This document shows, in pieces, positions 1 to 5,713 of a DNA stretch of 7,105 bases. This stretch comes from Bacteroidota bacterium. Lineage in GTDB: Bacteria; Bacteroidota; Bacteroidia; Flavobacteriales_D; Sanyastnellaceae. Under the pieces are notes generated by a model. It saw only the letters and a program-made list of their open reading frames with translations, had not been told where the DNA came from and made no database searches. The position numbers and the translations under genes were made by a program. Numbering within the stretch: position 1 is the stretch's first letter; each line of letters starts with the position of its first letter. Location of the stretch: assembly GCA_027618855.1 (NCBI GenBank), contig JAQCID010000056.1:1-7105 (forward strand), read 5' to 3'.

Positions 1-13
1 AAAAAACAAATTG

Positions 14-147
14 CTTTCCTTTGAAAGCGGGCGCAAAGATACTGCACTTTTTTAATGGTGCAAGTGAAAAGTGATTTTAATTTCAACTTTCTTAAGTCAT
101 CCGTTTGTCAAAAAACTCACCTTCCTTCGAAAGCGGATGCAAATTTA
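14..147 (-). repeat. Two direct copies of a 28-bp promoter-leader unit
   Basis: Read on the minus strand, 41 down to 14 and 147 down to 120 align without gaps over 28 positions with 22 identities, from the -7 box through a shared CCGCTTTC and AAGGAA core. The offset is 106 bp. Both copies then run into a T-rich stretch. The left copy forms a perfect 6-bp hairpin (13-28); the right copy keeps only a weaker stem around TTCGAA. The remainder of 1-176 holds no credible gene. Confidence 0.6.
34..64 (-). promoter_or_regulatory. Bacteroidetes-type promoter, proximal copy (reads leftward)
   Basis: On the minus strand the -7 box TATCTTTG (34-41) matches TAnnTTTG exactly. A CTTG at 61-64 lies 19 bp upstream as a -33 element, one base off TTTG. 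The predicted transcript runs off the left edge of the window. It would begin close to a perfect 6-bp hairpin, GCTTTC-AAAG-GAAAGC, at 13-28, followed by a T-rich stretch. The target gene is not in the window. Box match and spacing are seen directly; promoter activity is inferred. Confidence 0.6.
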
Positions 148-170
148 CATTAGGTTTTCTCCCTGACAAG
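140..170 (-). promoter_or_regulatory. Bacteroidetes-type promoter, distal copy (reads leftward)
   Basis: On the minus strand the -7 box TAAATTTG (140-147) matches TAnnTTTG. CTTG at 167-170 sits 19 bp upstream, giving the same -33 tetramer and the same spacing as the copy at 34-64. The -33 element begins only a few bases past the stop codon of the SCO gene, so this is a new transcription start downstream of that gene and not its own promoter. Any transcript would cross the proximal promoter and leave the window on the left. Confidence 0.6.
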
Positions 171-176
171 ATTTTG

Positions 177-836
177 TTACTTTATTTCTTGAGTTTCTTC
201 AATTAACCTCTCTAGGTCTAGGTATAGCTGAGAAATCTCTTCCTCTTTCGTTCCGTCATAGAACCCCCTAAGCCTGCCCTGAGGATCGACCAGTACCACG
301 TTCTCAGTATGCACAAAGTCTTGATAACCACCATCCCCCTCGTCCAAACAAGCGAAATAGCTCTTCCTGGCCAATTTATATATCTCATCCTTTTGTCCTG
401 TAAGAAACCACCACAAAGATGGGTCTGCACCGTGTTTATCGGCATATGAAAAAAGGACCGACACACTGTCCGCAACAGGGGTGACTGAATGACTAAGGAT
501 GCGAACTCCATCAGGCAAACGGTCATGAATGAGTTTTATGTTGCTTGTTAGGAGCGGGCAAATCGTGGCGCATCTCGTGAAAAAGAAGTCTACGATAAGA
601 ATTGAACCCGCTACATCTGACAAAGAAACTGTATCTCCAAGTTGATTTATGAGCGTGAAATCAGAAATTCGATGGTCATCCTCTGTCTGTAAACTGGGAT
701 CAACCAGGGCTGGATTAATTTGAGATGGCTGATAAATAGGTAGCCTTTCTTCAACGCGTAATAAAAAAAAGTATGTGTACAGAATAGCACTTGAGGCTAT
801 TGTCACAAAAAGTGCGATGGCTTGCTTGCTCCCCAT
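177..836 (-). CDS. sco1: SCO1/SenC family copper chaperone, membrane-anchored
   Basis: This is a thioredoxin-fold protein of 219 residues, the usual length for the family. One N-terminal membrane segment at about residues 7-26 should anchor it with the fold outside the cytoplasm. The copper-site signature is intact: Cys89 and Cys93 in the CATICP motif, and His176 in FVHTENVVLVD. A VDFFFTRC strand precedes the cysteines. SCO proteins are known to deliver or redox-prime copper for the CuA site of cytochrome c oxidase; that role is assumed here. An extra cysteine, Cys162, lies in the segment before His176. The ATG lies 5 bp beyond the stop of the amidohydrolase gene, so the two are probably co-transcribed, with SCO second. 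No Shine-Dalgarno is visible upstream, only AT-rich sequence. No oxidase subunit gene is within the window. Confidence 0.92.
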   Translation of the reverse strand: MGSKQAIALFVTIASSAILYTYFFLLRVEERLPIYQPSQINPALVDPSLQTEDDHRISDFTLINQLGDTVSLSDVAGSILIVDFFFTRCATICPLLTSNIKLIHDRLPDGVRILSHSVTPVADSVSVLFSYADKHGADPSLWWFLTGQKDEIYKLARKSYFACLDEGDGGYQDFVHTENVVLVDPQGRLRGFYDGTKEEEISQLYLDLERLIEETQEIK

Positions 837-841
837 AACAA

Positions 842-2503
842 TTAATTAGATGAATGATAGACTTGAATTCCTGACACAAATGTTCTGAGCGTTTTTGCTT
901 CTAAAATTTGATCTGGGTCAACTGTGAGGAGATTGCGGTCCATCACGACAAGGTCTGCCCACTTGCCTACCTCTATAGATCCTACTTCATTTTCGTGGAA
1001 ATTTGCGATCGCAGCCCAAAGAGTCATTCCGTAAATGGCGGATTCTCTGGTAAGGCTTTGGTCTATATGATAGCCTTCAGAAGGATAACCCTCAGAGTCT
1101 TTGCGAATAGTCGCTGCGTAAAAGGTTTTACGTGGATCAATATCCTCTACAGGCATATCTGTACCTAAAGGAAGAATTCCAATTGCGTTTTGCAGATCAA
1201 GATAGGTGTAGGCAGTCCTTATTCTATTTCTTCCGAGACGTTCCCCTGCCCAATACATATCAGAAGTCGCATGTGTAGGTTGTACTGAAGGGATGATGCT
1301 CGCCGATGTGAATAAAGGCAAGTCCGAAGGGGAGACGACCTGAGCGTGCTCAATGCGCCACCTTTTGTCATTTTGACCTCCCAGAACAGCGTTATATAGG
1401 TTGAGGACATTTCTAACTGCAGAATCGCCGATGCAATGTGTTGCCACTTGAAAGCCTCGCTCGTATGCCAAATCTAAGTTTGCACGAAACTCCGCAGAAT
1501 CCTGGAAAATAAAGCCACTGTGAGATGGGCGGTCTGAATAGGGCTCCAAAAGTGCAGCACCACGAGAACCTAGGGATCCATCCATGTAAAATTTGATGGA
1601 TTGAGCAATTAAGCGGTCTGATCGATGTGGCCCTTTTGCGAAAGCAGAATCTAGATTAGGTTGTGTTCCACTTGCCATGGCAACAACTCGAATTTTAAGA
1701 TCTCCTGTCCTGTGAAGCGAATCTATCCTTCTGATATCCGATACATCTAAACCAGCATCCACCACCGTCGTCAAACCCAAAGCAAAAAGATCATGTTGTG
1801 CCAGAATGAGCGCTGCATCTTTTGCAGGACCATCATGAGGAGGTAGGAATACCAAAAGAGAATCCGCTGCGCCATCTATGAGGACGCCCGAAGGAGATCC
1901 ATCTTCAAGCGAAATCATTTCGCCACCTTGAATGAAACGTACATCAGACATCCCAGCTATTCTCAGTGCGGCGGAATTTGCCAAAAGTGCATGTCCATCA
2001 ATCCTTCGTATCGCAACAGGTCTTGATGGAAACAGCTCATCCAATCGTGCACGTGTGGGATACGTTGAAGGCGACCATTTGTTTTGGTCCCACCCCCTAC
2101 CTGACAGCCATCCAGAAGGATGGGTTTCCGAGAAGGCTACCAGTCGCGTTAAAACCTCATCATAAGAGACCGAACCGACAAGATCAACCTCTAGCCTGCT
2201 TAAGGCATACCCCGTGAAGTGCGCATGAGCATCGATTAAGCCTGGATAAACAACAGCCTGCTTCAGGTCAATTTTTTCGTCAGCGATGTATGCATTTAAG
2301 ATCTTCCGCTCAGGCCCTACCGCTACGATTTTGCCGTTTTTTATTGCAATGGCGATTTTCGCTGTACTAATAGGTGTGCCATCACATACCAAACCAACAG
2401 CGTTATGTAAGATTAGATCTGCGTGTTGTGATTTAAGATTACAACACGTCAGAAAGATGAATGCTGAAAATGAAAGTGCCAAATAACGAAGAAAATATCT
2501 CAT
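842..2503 (-). CDS. Lipoprotein metal-dependent amidohydrolase (Amidohydro_3/YtcJ type)
   Basis: This 553-residue protein has the full length of the YtcJ-like branch of the amidohydrolase superfamily. A hydrophobic leader ends in FLTCC, so lipidation at Cys20 or Cys21 is likely and the enzyme would sit in the cell envelope. Metal-site motifs appear in order: His93 and His95 in DAHAHF, Lys304 in KFYMDGSLGSRG, His357 in ATHCIGD, His386 in RIEHAQ, and Asp449 in GTDMPV. The C-terminal beta segment has the usual VGKWADLVVMD. Relatives hydrolyse C-N bonds, for example N-substituted formamides, but the substrate here cannot be read from sequence. It is the first gene of a likely two-gene unit with the SCO gene, and a TATATTTG -7 box lies 73 bp upstream of the ATG. 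The pairing with a copper chaperone has no obvious metabolic logic. Confidence 0.9.
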   Translation of the reverse strand: MRYFLRYLALSFSAFIFLTCCNLKSQHADLILHNAVGLVCDGTPISTAKIAIAIKNGKIVAVGPERKILNAYIADEKIDLKQAVVYPGLIDAHAHFTGYALSRLEVDLVGSVSYDEVLTRLVAFSETHPSGWLSGRGWDQNKWSPSTYPTRARLDELFPSRPVAIRRIDGHALLANSAALRIAGMSDVRFIQGGEMISLEDGSPSGVLIDGAADSLLVFLPPHDGPAKDAALILAQHDLFALGLTTVVDAGLDVSDIRRIDSLHRTGDLKIRVVAMASGTQPNLDSAFAKGPHRSDRLIAQSIKFYMDGSLGSRGAALLEPYSDRPSHSGFIFQDSAEFRANLDLAYERGFQVATHCIGDSAVRNVLNLYNAVLGGQNDKRWRIEHAQVVSPSDLPLFTSASIIPSVQPTHATSDMYWAGERLGRNRIRTAYTYLDLQNAIGILPLGTDMPVEDIDPRKTFYAATIRKDSEGYPSEGYHIDQSLTRESAIYGMTLWAAIANFHENEVGSIEVGKWADLVVMDRNLLTVDPDQILEAKTLRTFVSGIQVYHSSN

Positions 2504-2533
2504 CTATTTTTATGAATCAGGAAACACACACTA

Positions 2534-2593
2534 ATTTAGGTGTAACTCTGCATTATTTTTAACTAAATTGCCGTTCAAATATAACACCTAAAT
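2534..2593. repeat. Perfect 10-bp inverted repeat in a divergent intergenic region
   Basis: ATTTAGGTGT at 2534-2543 is the exact reverse complement of ACACCTAAAT at 2584-2593, with 40 bp between. The arms are 50 bp apart centre to centre, close to five helical turns. The right arm ends one base before the ATG of the secreted-protein gene and touches the minus-strand -7 box. It may be a paired operator, or a hairpin that hides the start codon if a plus-strand transcript includes both arms. Regulator and mode are unknown. Confidence 0.55.
2576..2583 (-). promoter_or_regulatory. Candidate -7 box for the amidohydrolase-SCO pair
   Basis: The minus strand reads TATATTTG, an exact match to TAnnTTTG, giving a leader of roughly 65-70 nt before the amidohydrolase ATG. 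No TTTG-like -33 element is found at the expected 19-bp spacing, which would fall inside the start of the divergent gene. The box directly abuts the right arm of the inverted repeat at 2584-2593, so transcription could depend on a bound regulator. The box is seen; its use is inferred. Confidence 0.45.
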
Positions 2594-2594
2594 C

Positions 2595-3476
2595 ATGCTA
2601 AATTCTGTACGTTTTTTCTTTACTATCGCTTGCATCTTCGTTGCAACTTTAACATCTGCTCAAGTTGTAACCCATACGATTGCTCAGGTTCAAGGAGAGC
2701 TTTACTCTTCCCCACTGCTTGAACAAGTCGTGACTGTTGAAGGAGTGGTCACCGCTGCGACTGATTACAGCTATTTCTTACAAGATGGATCGGGCCCTTG
2801 GAACGGTGTCTACATCTACGACAACACAAATCTACCTGCTGTGGGAGATCACGTAATCCTTACAGGAGAAGTACTTGAATATTACGATCTCACTGAGATT
2901 TCTAACATCACTTATTTTGAAACGGTAAGTTCAGGCAATGATCTGCCAGCTGCAATTAATCTCACGACTGGATTTATTGCTGAATCAGGAGAAGCATACG
3001 AAGGCTGCCGTGTAAAAGTAACAAATGCTGCTTGTTCTAATCCAGACCTGGGATTCGGTGACGGATATTTTGATGACGGATCTGGGGATTGCATGATCGA
3101 CGATATGCTTTACACACCTGACCCGGCTTGGATGCTCGGAGAATACTACTCTGTAACCGGTGTTCTTACATACACCTATGAAGAGTATAAGATCGAACCG
3201 AGCAGTGCTGCAGATGTGAGTATAGGGATGGCTGTAGGATCAATCGACGTTTCGGCGATGAACATTTACCCGAATCCGACCGTTGATGCGATTAATTTCA
3301 AACTGAATTCACATGCCAAGGCCTACGTATATGATACAAATGGTCGCCTGGTGTTCACACAAGATGTTGTCTCTGGAGACGTCAACTTAGATGTAAGTGG
3401 ACTTCGCCACGGAACATACAGAGTAGATTGTGTTTCTGAAACCTCAATCATGAGAGCAGGTTTCGTGAAGCAGTAA
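2595..3476 (+). CDS. Secreted tandem OB-fold-like protein with type IX sorting tail
   Basis: This 293-residue exported protein starts with a signal peptide whose likely cut follows the SA at residues 21-22. Two similar units follow. Unit one, about 25-125, carries VEGVVTAA, YFLQDGSG and VGDHVILTGEV; unit two, about 133-209, carries YFDDGSGD, LGEYYSVTGVL and a KIEPSSAADV end. This pattern resembles the OB-fold modules that accompany extracellular nucleases in Bacteroidetes, but no nuclease or other catalytic domain is present. The tail from about residue 221 (NIYPNPTVD, then VYDTNGRLVF, then LRHGTYRVDC) is a type A sorting domain of the type IX system, which is normally cleaved while the protein is exported or anchored to the surface. 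There are four cysteines after the signal peptide, at 138, 147, 166 and 279. The gene is transcribed away from the amidohydrolase and converges on the methyltransferase. Function is unknown; ligand binding is a guess. Confidence 0.85.
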   Translation: MLNSVRFFFTIACIFVATLTSAQVVTHTIAQVQGELYSSPLLEQVVTVEGVVTAATDYSYFLQDGSGPWNGVYIYDNTNLPAVGDHVILTGEVLEYYDLTEISNITYFETVSSGNDLPAAINLTTGFIAESGEAYEGCRVKVTNAACSNPDLGFGDGYFDDGSGDCMIDDMLYTPDPAWMLGEYYSVTGVLTYTYEEYKIEPSSAADVSIGMAVGSIDVSAMNIYPNPTVDAINFKLNSHAKAYVYDTNGRLVFTQDVVSGDVNLDVSGLRHGTYRVDCVSETSIMRAGFVKQ

Positions 3477-3494
3477 AGCTTCTAGTTATTTTTT
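3467..3494 (+). terminator. Weak intrinsic terminator candidate after the secreted-protein gene
   Basis: A 5-bp stem GAAGC (3467-3471) and GCTTC (3478-3482) with loop AGTAAA is followed by TAGTTATTTTTT, ending in six T at 3489-3494. The hairpin includes the stop codon of the secreted-protein gene, and the T-run lies in the end of the convergent methyltransferase gene. The stem is short, so termination may be inefficient. No T-run exists on the other strand, so it would act for the plus strand only. Confidence 0.35.
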
Positions 3495-4658
3495 GTCCGC
3501 GAAGCGAGAGCCCGCGTACAATTCATATCCCAACCACCGACATTCTAAAGGGCCATTGTGCACTTTATGTCGGTGGTTGCTTTTTAAGCCGATATTCTTA
3601 ATCGCTTCTGGGTTAGACGAGATGATCCAGGCCTTAAATCCAGGCCAATGAAACTTGAGTCTGTCGCCTATAGCTGCGTACATTTCATCAATGTTTTCAG
3701 GTTCCATTCGCTCTCCATAAGGCGGGTTGATCACAACCACACCGCCCTCGGTACTCTGGGGTTCTGATTGGAAGAAATCGATTTCATCTACACTAACATT
3801 GTGAGAAGGCAAATCAAGTTGTGAAAGAGCGTATTTGGTTTGGGATATCGCATCTCCACTTATATCAGAAGCATAGATGGCCGTAGGAATAGGTGGATTG
3901 AAATTCATCGCCTCATCACGAACAGCAATCCAAGCGGATCGATTGAAATTCATCCACTCCATGAACGCAAAGTGAGAACGATTCATTTGGACTGGCATCC
4001 CCGAAGCCCAAAGCGCAGCTTCACATGTAAATGTACCGGACCCACACATGGGATCGTATAACGGTATCCCTGGTTGCCACCCGCTTAATGCGAGAAGACC
4101 TGCAGCCAAAACTTCATTTAATGGTGCAATCGCTTTTCTAGATCTGTACCCTCTCTTGGACAAAGGGTCTCCACAAGCGTCCAAAGAAATGGTCACATCT
4201 TCCCGACTGATATGCAAATGGATCCTCACATCCGGATTCTGCCGATCAATAGAAGGTCGCGCTCCTTTTTTCGCACGAAATCTATCTACAATCGCATCCT
4301 TTAAACGAAGAACAGCAAATTGATCATGCGTGAAATGATCTGAGTATATTGTAGAATCAATGGTTAACGTTCCATCCTCTTTCAACACATCCTCCCACTT
4401 CTTTCTCGCGGCCATGCGGTAAAGATCATCGGTATGCTTCGCTTGGAATTGGTATAGAATCCGCAACACTTTTAATGTAAATCGAGCGTGCATACAATGT
4501 CGATACATGACTTCAGCAGTGGCTGTAAAGCCGACCCCTCTCCTGCCGATTTTAATTTCTGTCGCCCCATGCGCCAGAAGCTCATCAGCAACCAACTGTT
4601 CTAACCCTGCAAGTGTTTTTGCATGGTACGTTGCTGTGGGAATGTTTGTTATATCCAT
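3486..4658 (-). CDS. THUMP-domain class I RNA methyltransferase (RlmL-like)
   Basis: The 390-residue protein uses S-adenosylmethionine to methylate RNA. An N-terminal THUMP RNA-binding region spans about residues 45-160 and ends with LSKRGYR (167-172), typical of this family. The Rossmann-fold catalytic half follows: motif I DPMCGSGTF at 202-210 binds the cofactor, ASDIS at 263-267 carries the acidic residue, and NPPYGER at 311-317 is the N-methyltransferase catalytic loop. It matches the N-terminal half of E. coli RlmL, which makes m2G2445 in 23S rRNA, but lacks the fused RlmK half; single-half proteins are common outside gamma-proteobacteria. The exact target base is therefore inferred. The ATG follows the SUI1-homologue stop by 10 bp, so the two probably form an operon. 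Its 3' end converges on the secreted-protein gene with a 9-bp gap. Confidence 0.9.
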   Translation of the reverse strand: MDITNIPTATYHAKTLAGLEQLVADELLAHGATEIKIGRRGVGFTATAEVMYRHCMHARFTLKVLRILYQFQAKHTDDLYRMAARKKWEDVLKEDGTLTIDSTIYSDHFTHDQFAVLRLKDAIVDRFRAKKGARPSIDRQNPDVRIHLHISREDVTISLDACGDPLSKRGYRSRKAIAPLNEVLAAGLLALSGWQPGIPLYDPMCGSGTFTCEAALWASGMPVQMNRSHFAFMEWMNFNRSAWIAVRDEAMNFNPPIPTAIYASDISGDAISQTKYALSQLDLPSHNVSVDEIDFFQSEPQSTEGGVVVINPPYGERMEPENIDEMYAAIGDRLKFHWPGFKAWIISSNPEAIKNIGLKSNHRHKVHNGPLECRWLGYELYAGSRFADKK

Positions 4659-4668
4659 TGTTATTGTA

Positions 4669-5016
4669 TCAACCGCCTTTGCGTTTTACATGAAATCCAT
4701 CTTCTTCAAGAATGGACACTACTTGATCTCTGTGATCGCCTTGGATCAGAATACACCCTTCTTTCACAGCCCCTCCAACGCCACATTTTACTTTAAGCGT
4801 TTTACCCAAAGCAAGGAGTTCTGAAGCGGGTCCGTCATGACCTTCTATCAATGTTACAGGTTTCCCCGCGCGTAGTTTTCTGTCCAAACTCACATATAGC
4901 TTACAAATTGAGGGCGACCAATTGCGGTCATCTTCGGCAGCACTGTCTTCATCCCAATTGAACCCAGAATTGGTACTGAAAACCATGCCGTCGTTATTTC
5001 GTCTTCGTTTTGCCAT
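4669..5016 (-). CDS. yciH: SUI1/eIF1-family translation factor homologue (YciH type)
   Basis: This 115-residue protein has a basic start, MAKRRRNNDG, then a short linker beginning MVFSTNSGF and rich in acidic residues, and a SUI1 fold at about 53-113. The fold shows the characteristic run LKVKCGVGGAVKEG (74-87), then IQGDHRDQVV and a terminal GFHVKRKG. Eukaryotic eIF1 secures start-codon selection on the small subunit; the bacterial YciH homologue is known to influence initiation fidelity, and the role here is inferred from that. It is the first gene of a likely operon with the RNA methyltransferase, so both products act on the translation apparatus. The divergent spacer to the O-methyltransferase is only 43 bp, and I see no clean TAnnTTTG box for this strand in it. 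Confidence 0.88.
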   Translation of the reverse strand: MAKRRRNNDGMVFSTNSGFNWDEDSAAEDDRNWSPSICKLYVSLDRKLRAGKPVTLIEGHDGPASELLALGKTLKVKCGVGGAVKEGCILIQGDHRDQVVSILEEDGFHVKRKGG

Positions 5017-5020
5017 TTTA

Positions 5021-5055
5021 TTTGCAAGTATTGCGCAAGGTACGCGGTAGATTTG
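5021..5055 (+). promoter_or_regulatory. Promoter almost on the O-methyltransferase start codon
   Basis: TAGATTTG at 5048-5055 matches TAnnTTTG exactly, with TTTG at 5021-5024 as -33 and a 23-bp spacer, at the long end of the range accepted for flavobacteria. Only four bases separate the -7 box from the ATG at 5060. Transcription would therefore start at or very near the start codon and give a leaderless message. The match is seen; usage is inferred. Confidence 0.5.
5031..5038. repeat. 8-bp palindrome TTGCGCAA inside a divergent promoter region
   Basis: TTGCGCAA is a perfect palindrome lying between the -33 and -7 boxes of the plus-strand promoter. Around it, GCAAGTA (5024-5030) and GCAAGGTA (5035-5042) form an imperfect direct repeat with an 11-bp period, about one helical turn. 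The position suits a regulator acting on the divergent SUI1 and O-methyltransferase genes, but an element this short may be chance. Confidence 0.3.
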
Positions 5056-5059
5056 CGGT

Positions 5060-5713
5060 ATGGCACATTTTGAGGACGCAACAAATGAATATTCGGAAGA
5101 TCATTCATCTCCTGAGGGAGAGGTGTTGTCACGACTGAGAAGGGATACATGGCTGACAACGACAAAACCACAGATGCTCAGCGATCCAATTCAGGGTCGT
5201 TTTTTATCTACAATAAGTAAAATGGTTCGCCCGAATCGCATCTTGGAATTCGGAACGTTTACGGGGTACGCTACGATATGCCTGTCTGAAGGTCTTTCTC
5301 CACAGGGAGAAATTCATACTGTCGAAATAAACGACGAATTAGAGAGCATACATCAGAAGTACTTTCAGGAAGCGGGGGTTTGTGAAAACATCACGCGACA
5401 TTACGGTCATGCTTTGGACATTATTAAAAGTGGAGAAATCAAGGGTGAATTTGATCTTATATGGTTAGATGCAGACAAAGAACACCAAATAGAATATGCA
5501 GAATTTGCAATATCTAGACTCCGAAGTGGAGGATGGCTCCTTATAGACAATGTGATTTGGGGAGGGGCCGTTCTCGATAAGAAGAAACGCACAAAACCCG
5601 AATCTGGAGCCTCAAGAATACACCAATTAAATAAGTATATCCTGGATCACAAAGAGCTTGAGAATGTACTCATACCCGTTTGGGATGGAGTACAAATCGC
5701 TATGAAAATTTAA
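5060..5713 (+). CDS. Family-3 SAM-dependent O-methyltransferase (caffeoyl-CoA/catechol OMT-like)
   Basis: The 217-residue length is typical for this cytosolic family. The N-terminal EYSEDHSSPEGEVL matches the usual family opening and supports the ATG at 5060. Motif I is ILEFGTFTGYA (61-71) and the ribose-binding acidic residue is Glu89 in HTVEIND. The metal-binding set is present: Asp136/Asp138 in WLDADKE and Asp163-Asn164 in LIDNVIWGG. The enzyme should therefore move a methyl group to a hydroxyl with the help of a divalent cation. The substrate is unknown; relatives act on catechols and CoA esters, and one B. subtilis relative (TrmR) acts on hydroxyuridine in tRNA. Its neighbours, a translation factor and an RNA methyltransferase, make an RNA substrate thinkable but unproven. 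The stop overlaps that of convergent sucC within TTAA. Confidence 0.88.
   Translation: MAHFEDATNEYSEDHSSPEGEVLSRLRRDTWLTTTKPQMLSDPIQGRFLSTISKMVRPNRILEFGTFTGYATICLSEGLSPQGEIHTVEINDELESIHQKYFQEAGVCENITRHYGHALDIIKSGEIKGEFDLIWLDADKEHQIEYAEFAISRLRSGGWLLIDNVIWGGAVLDKKKRTKPESGASRIHQLNKYILDHKELENVLIPVWDGVQIAMKI

Noticed and set aside
45..73. Inverted repeats CACTTTT/AAAAGTG and TGCAC/GTGCA over the proximal promoter spacer
   Set aside because: They are short, AT-rich and mutually exclusive pairings; not strong enough to call an operator.
55..153. A 32-codon plus-strand frame in the left intergenic region
   Set aside because: It runs through both minus-strand promoter-leader copies, has no recognisable protein feature and no promoter of its own.
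218..526. A 102-codon minus-strand frame within the SCO gene
   Set aside because: It is an alternative frame of the SCO coding sequence; the overlapped frame carries all SCO motifs.
908..2486. Several plus-strand open frames of 60-90 codons inside the amidohydrolase gene
   Set aside because: They lie antisense to a complete, motif-bearing gene and show no domain, signal peptide or promoter.
3840..4824. Plus-strand frames across the methyltransferase and SUI1 genes, including one of 105 codons
   Set aside because: They are antisense to two well-supported genes and cross their junction; composition looks like a mirrored coding frame.
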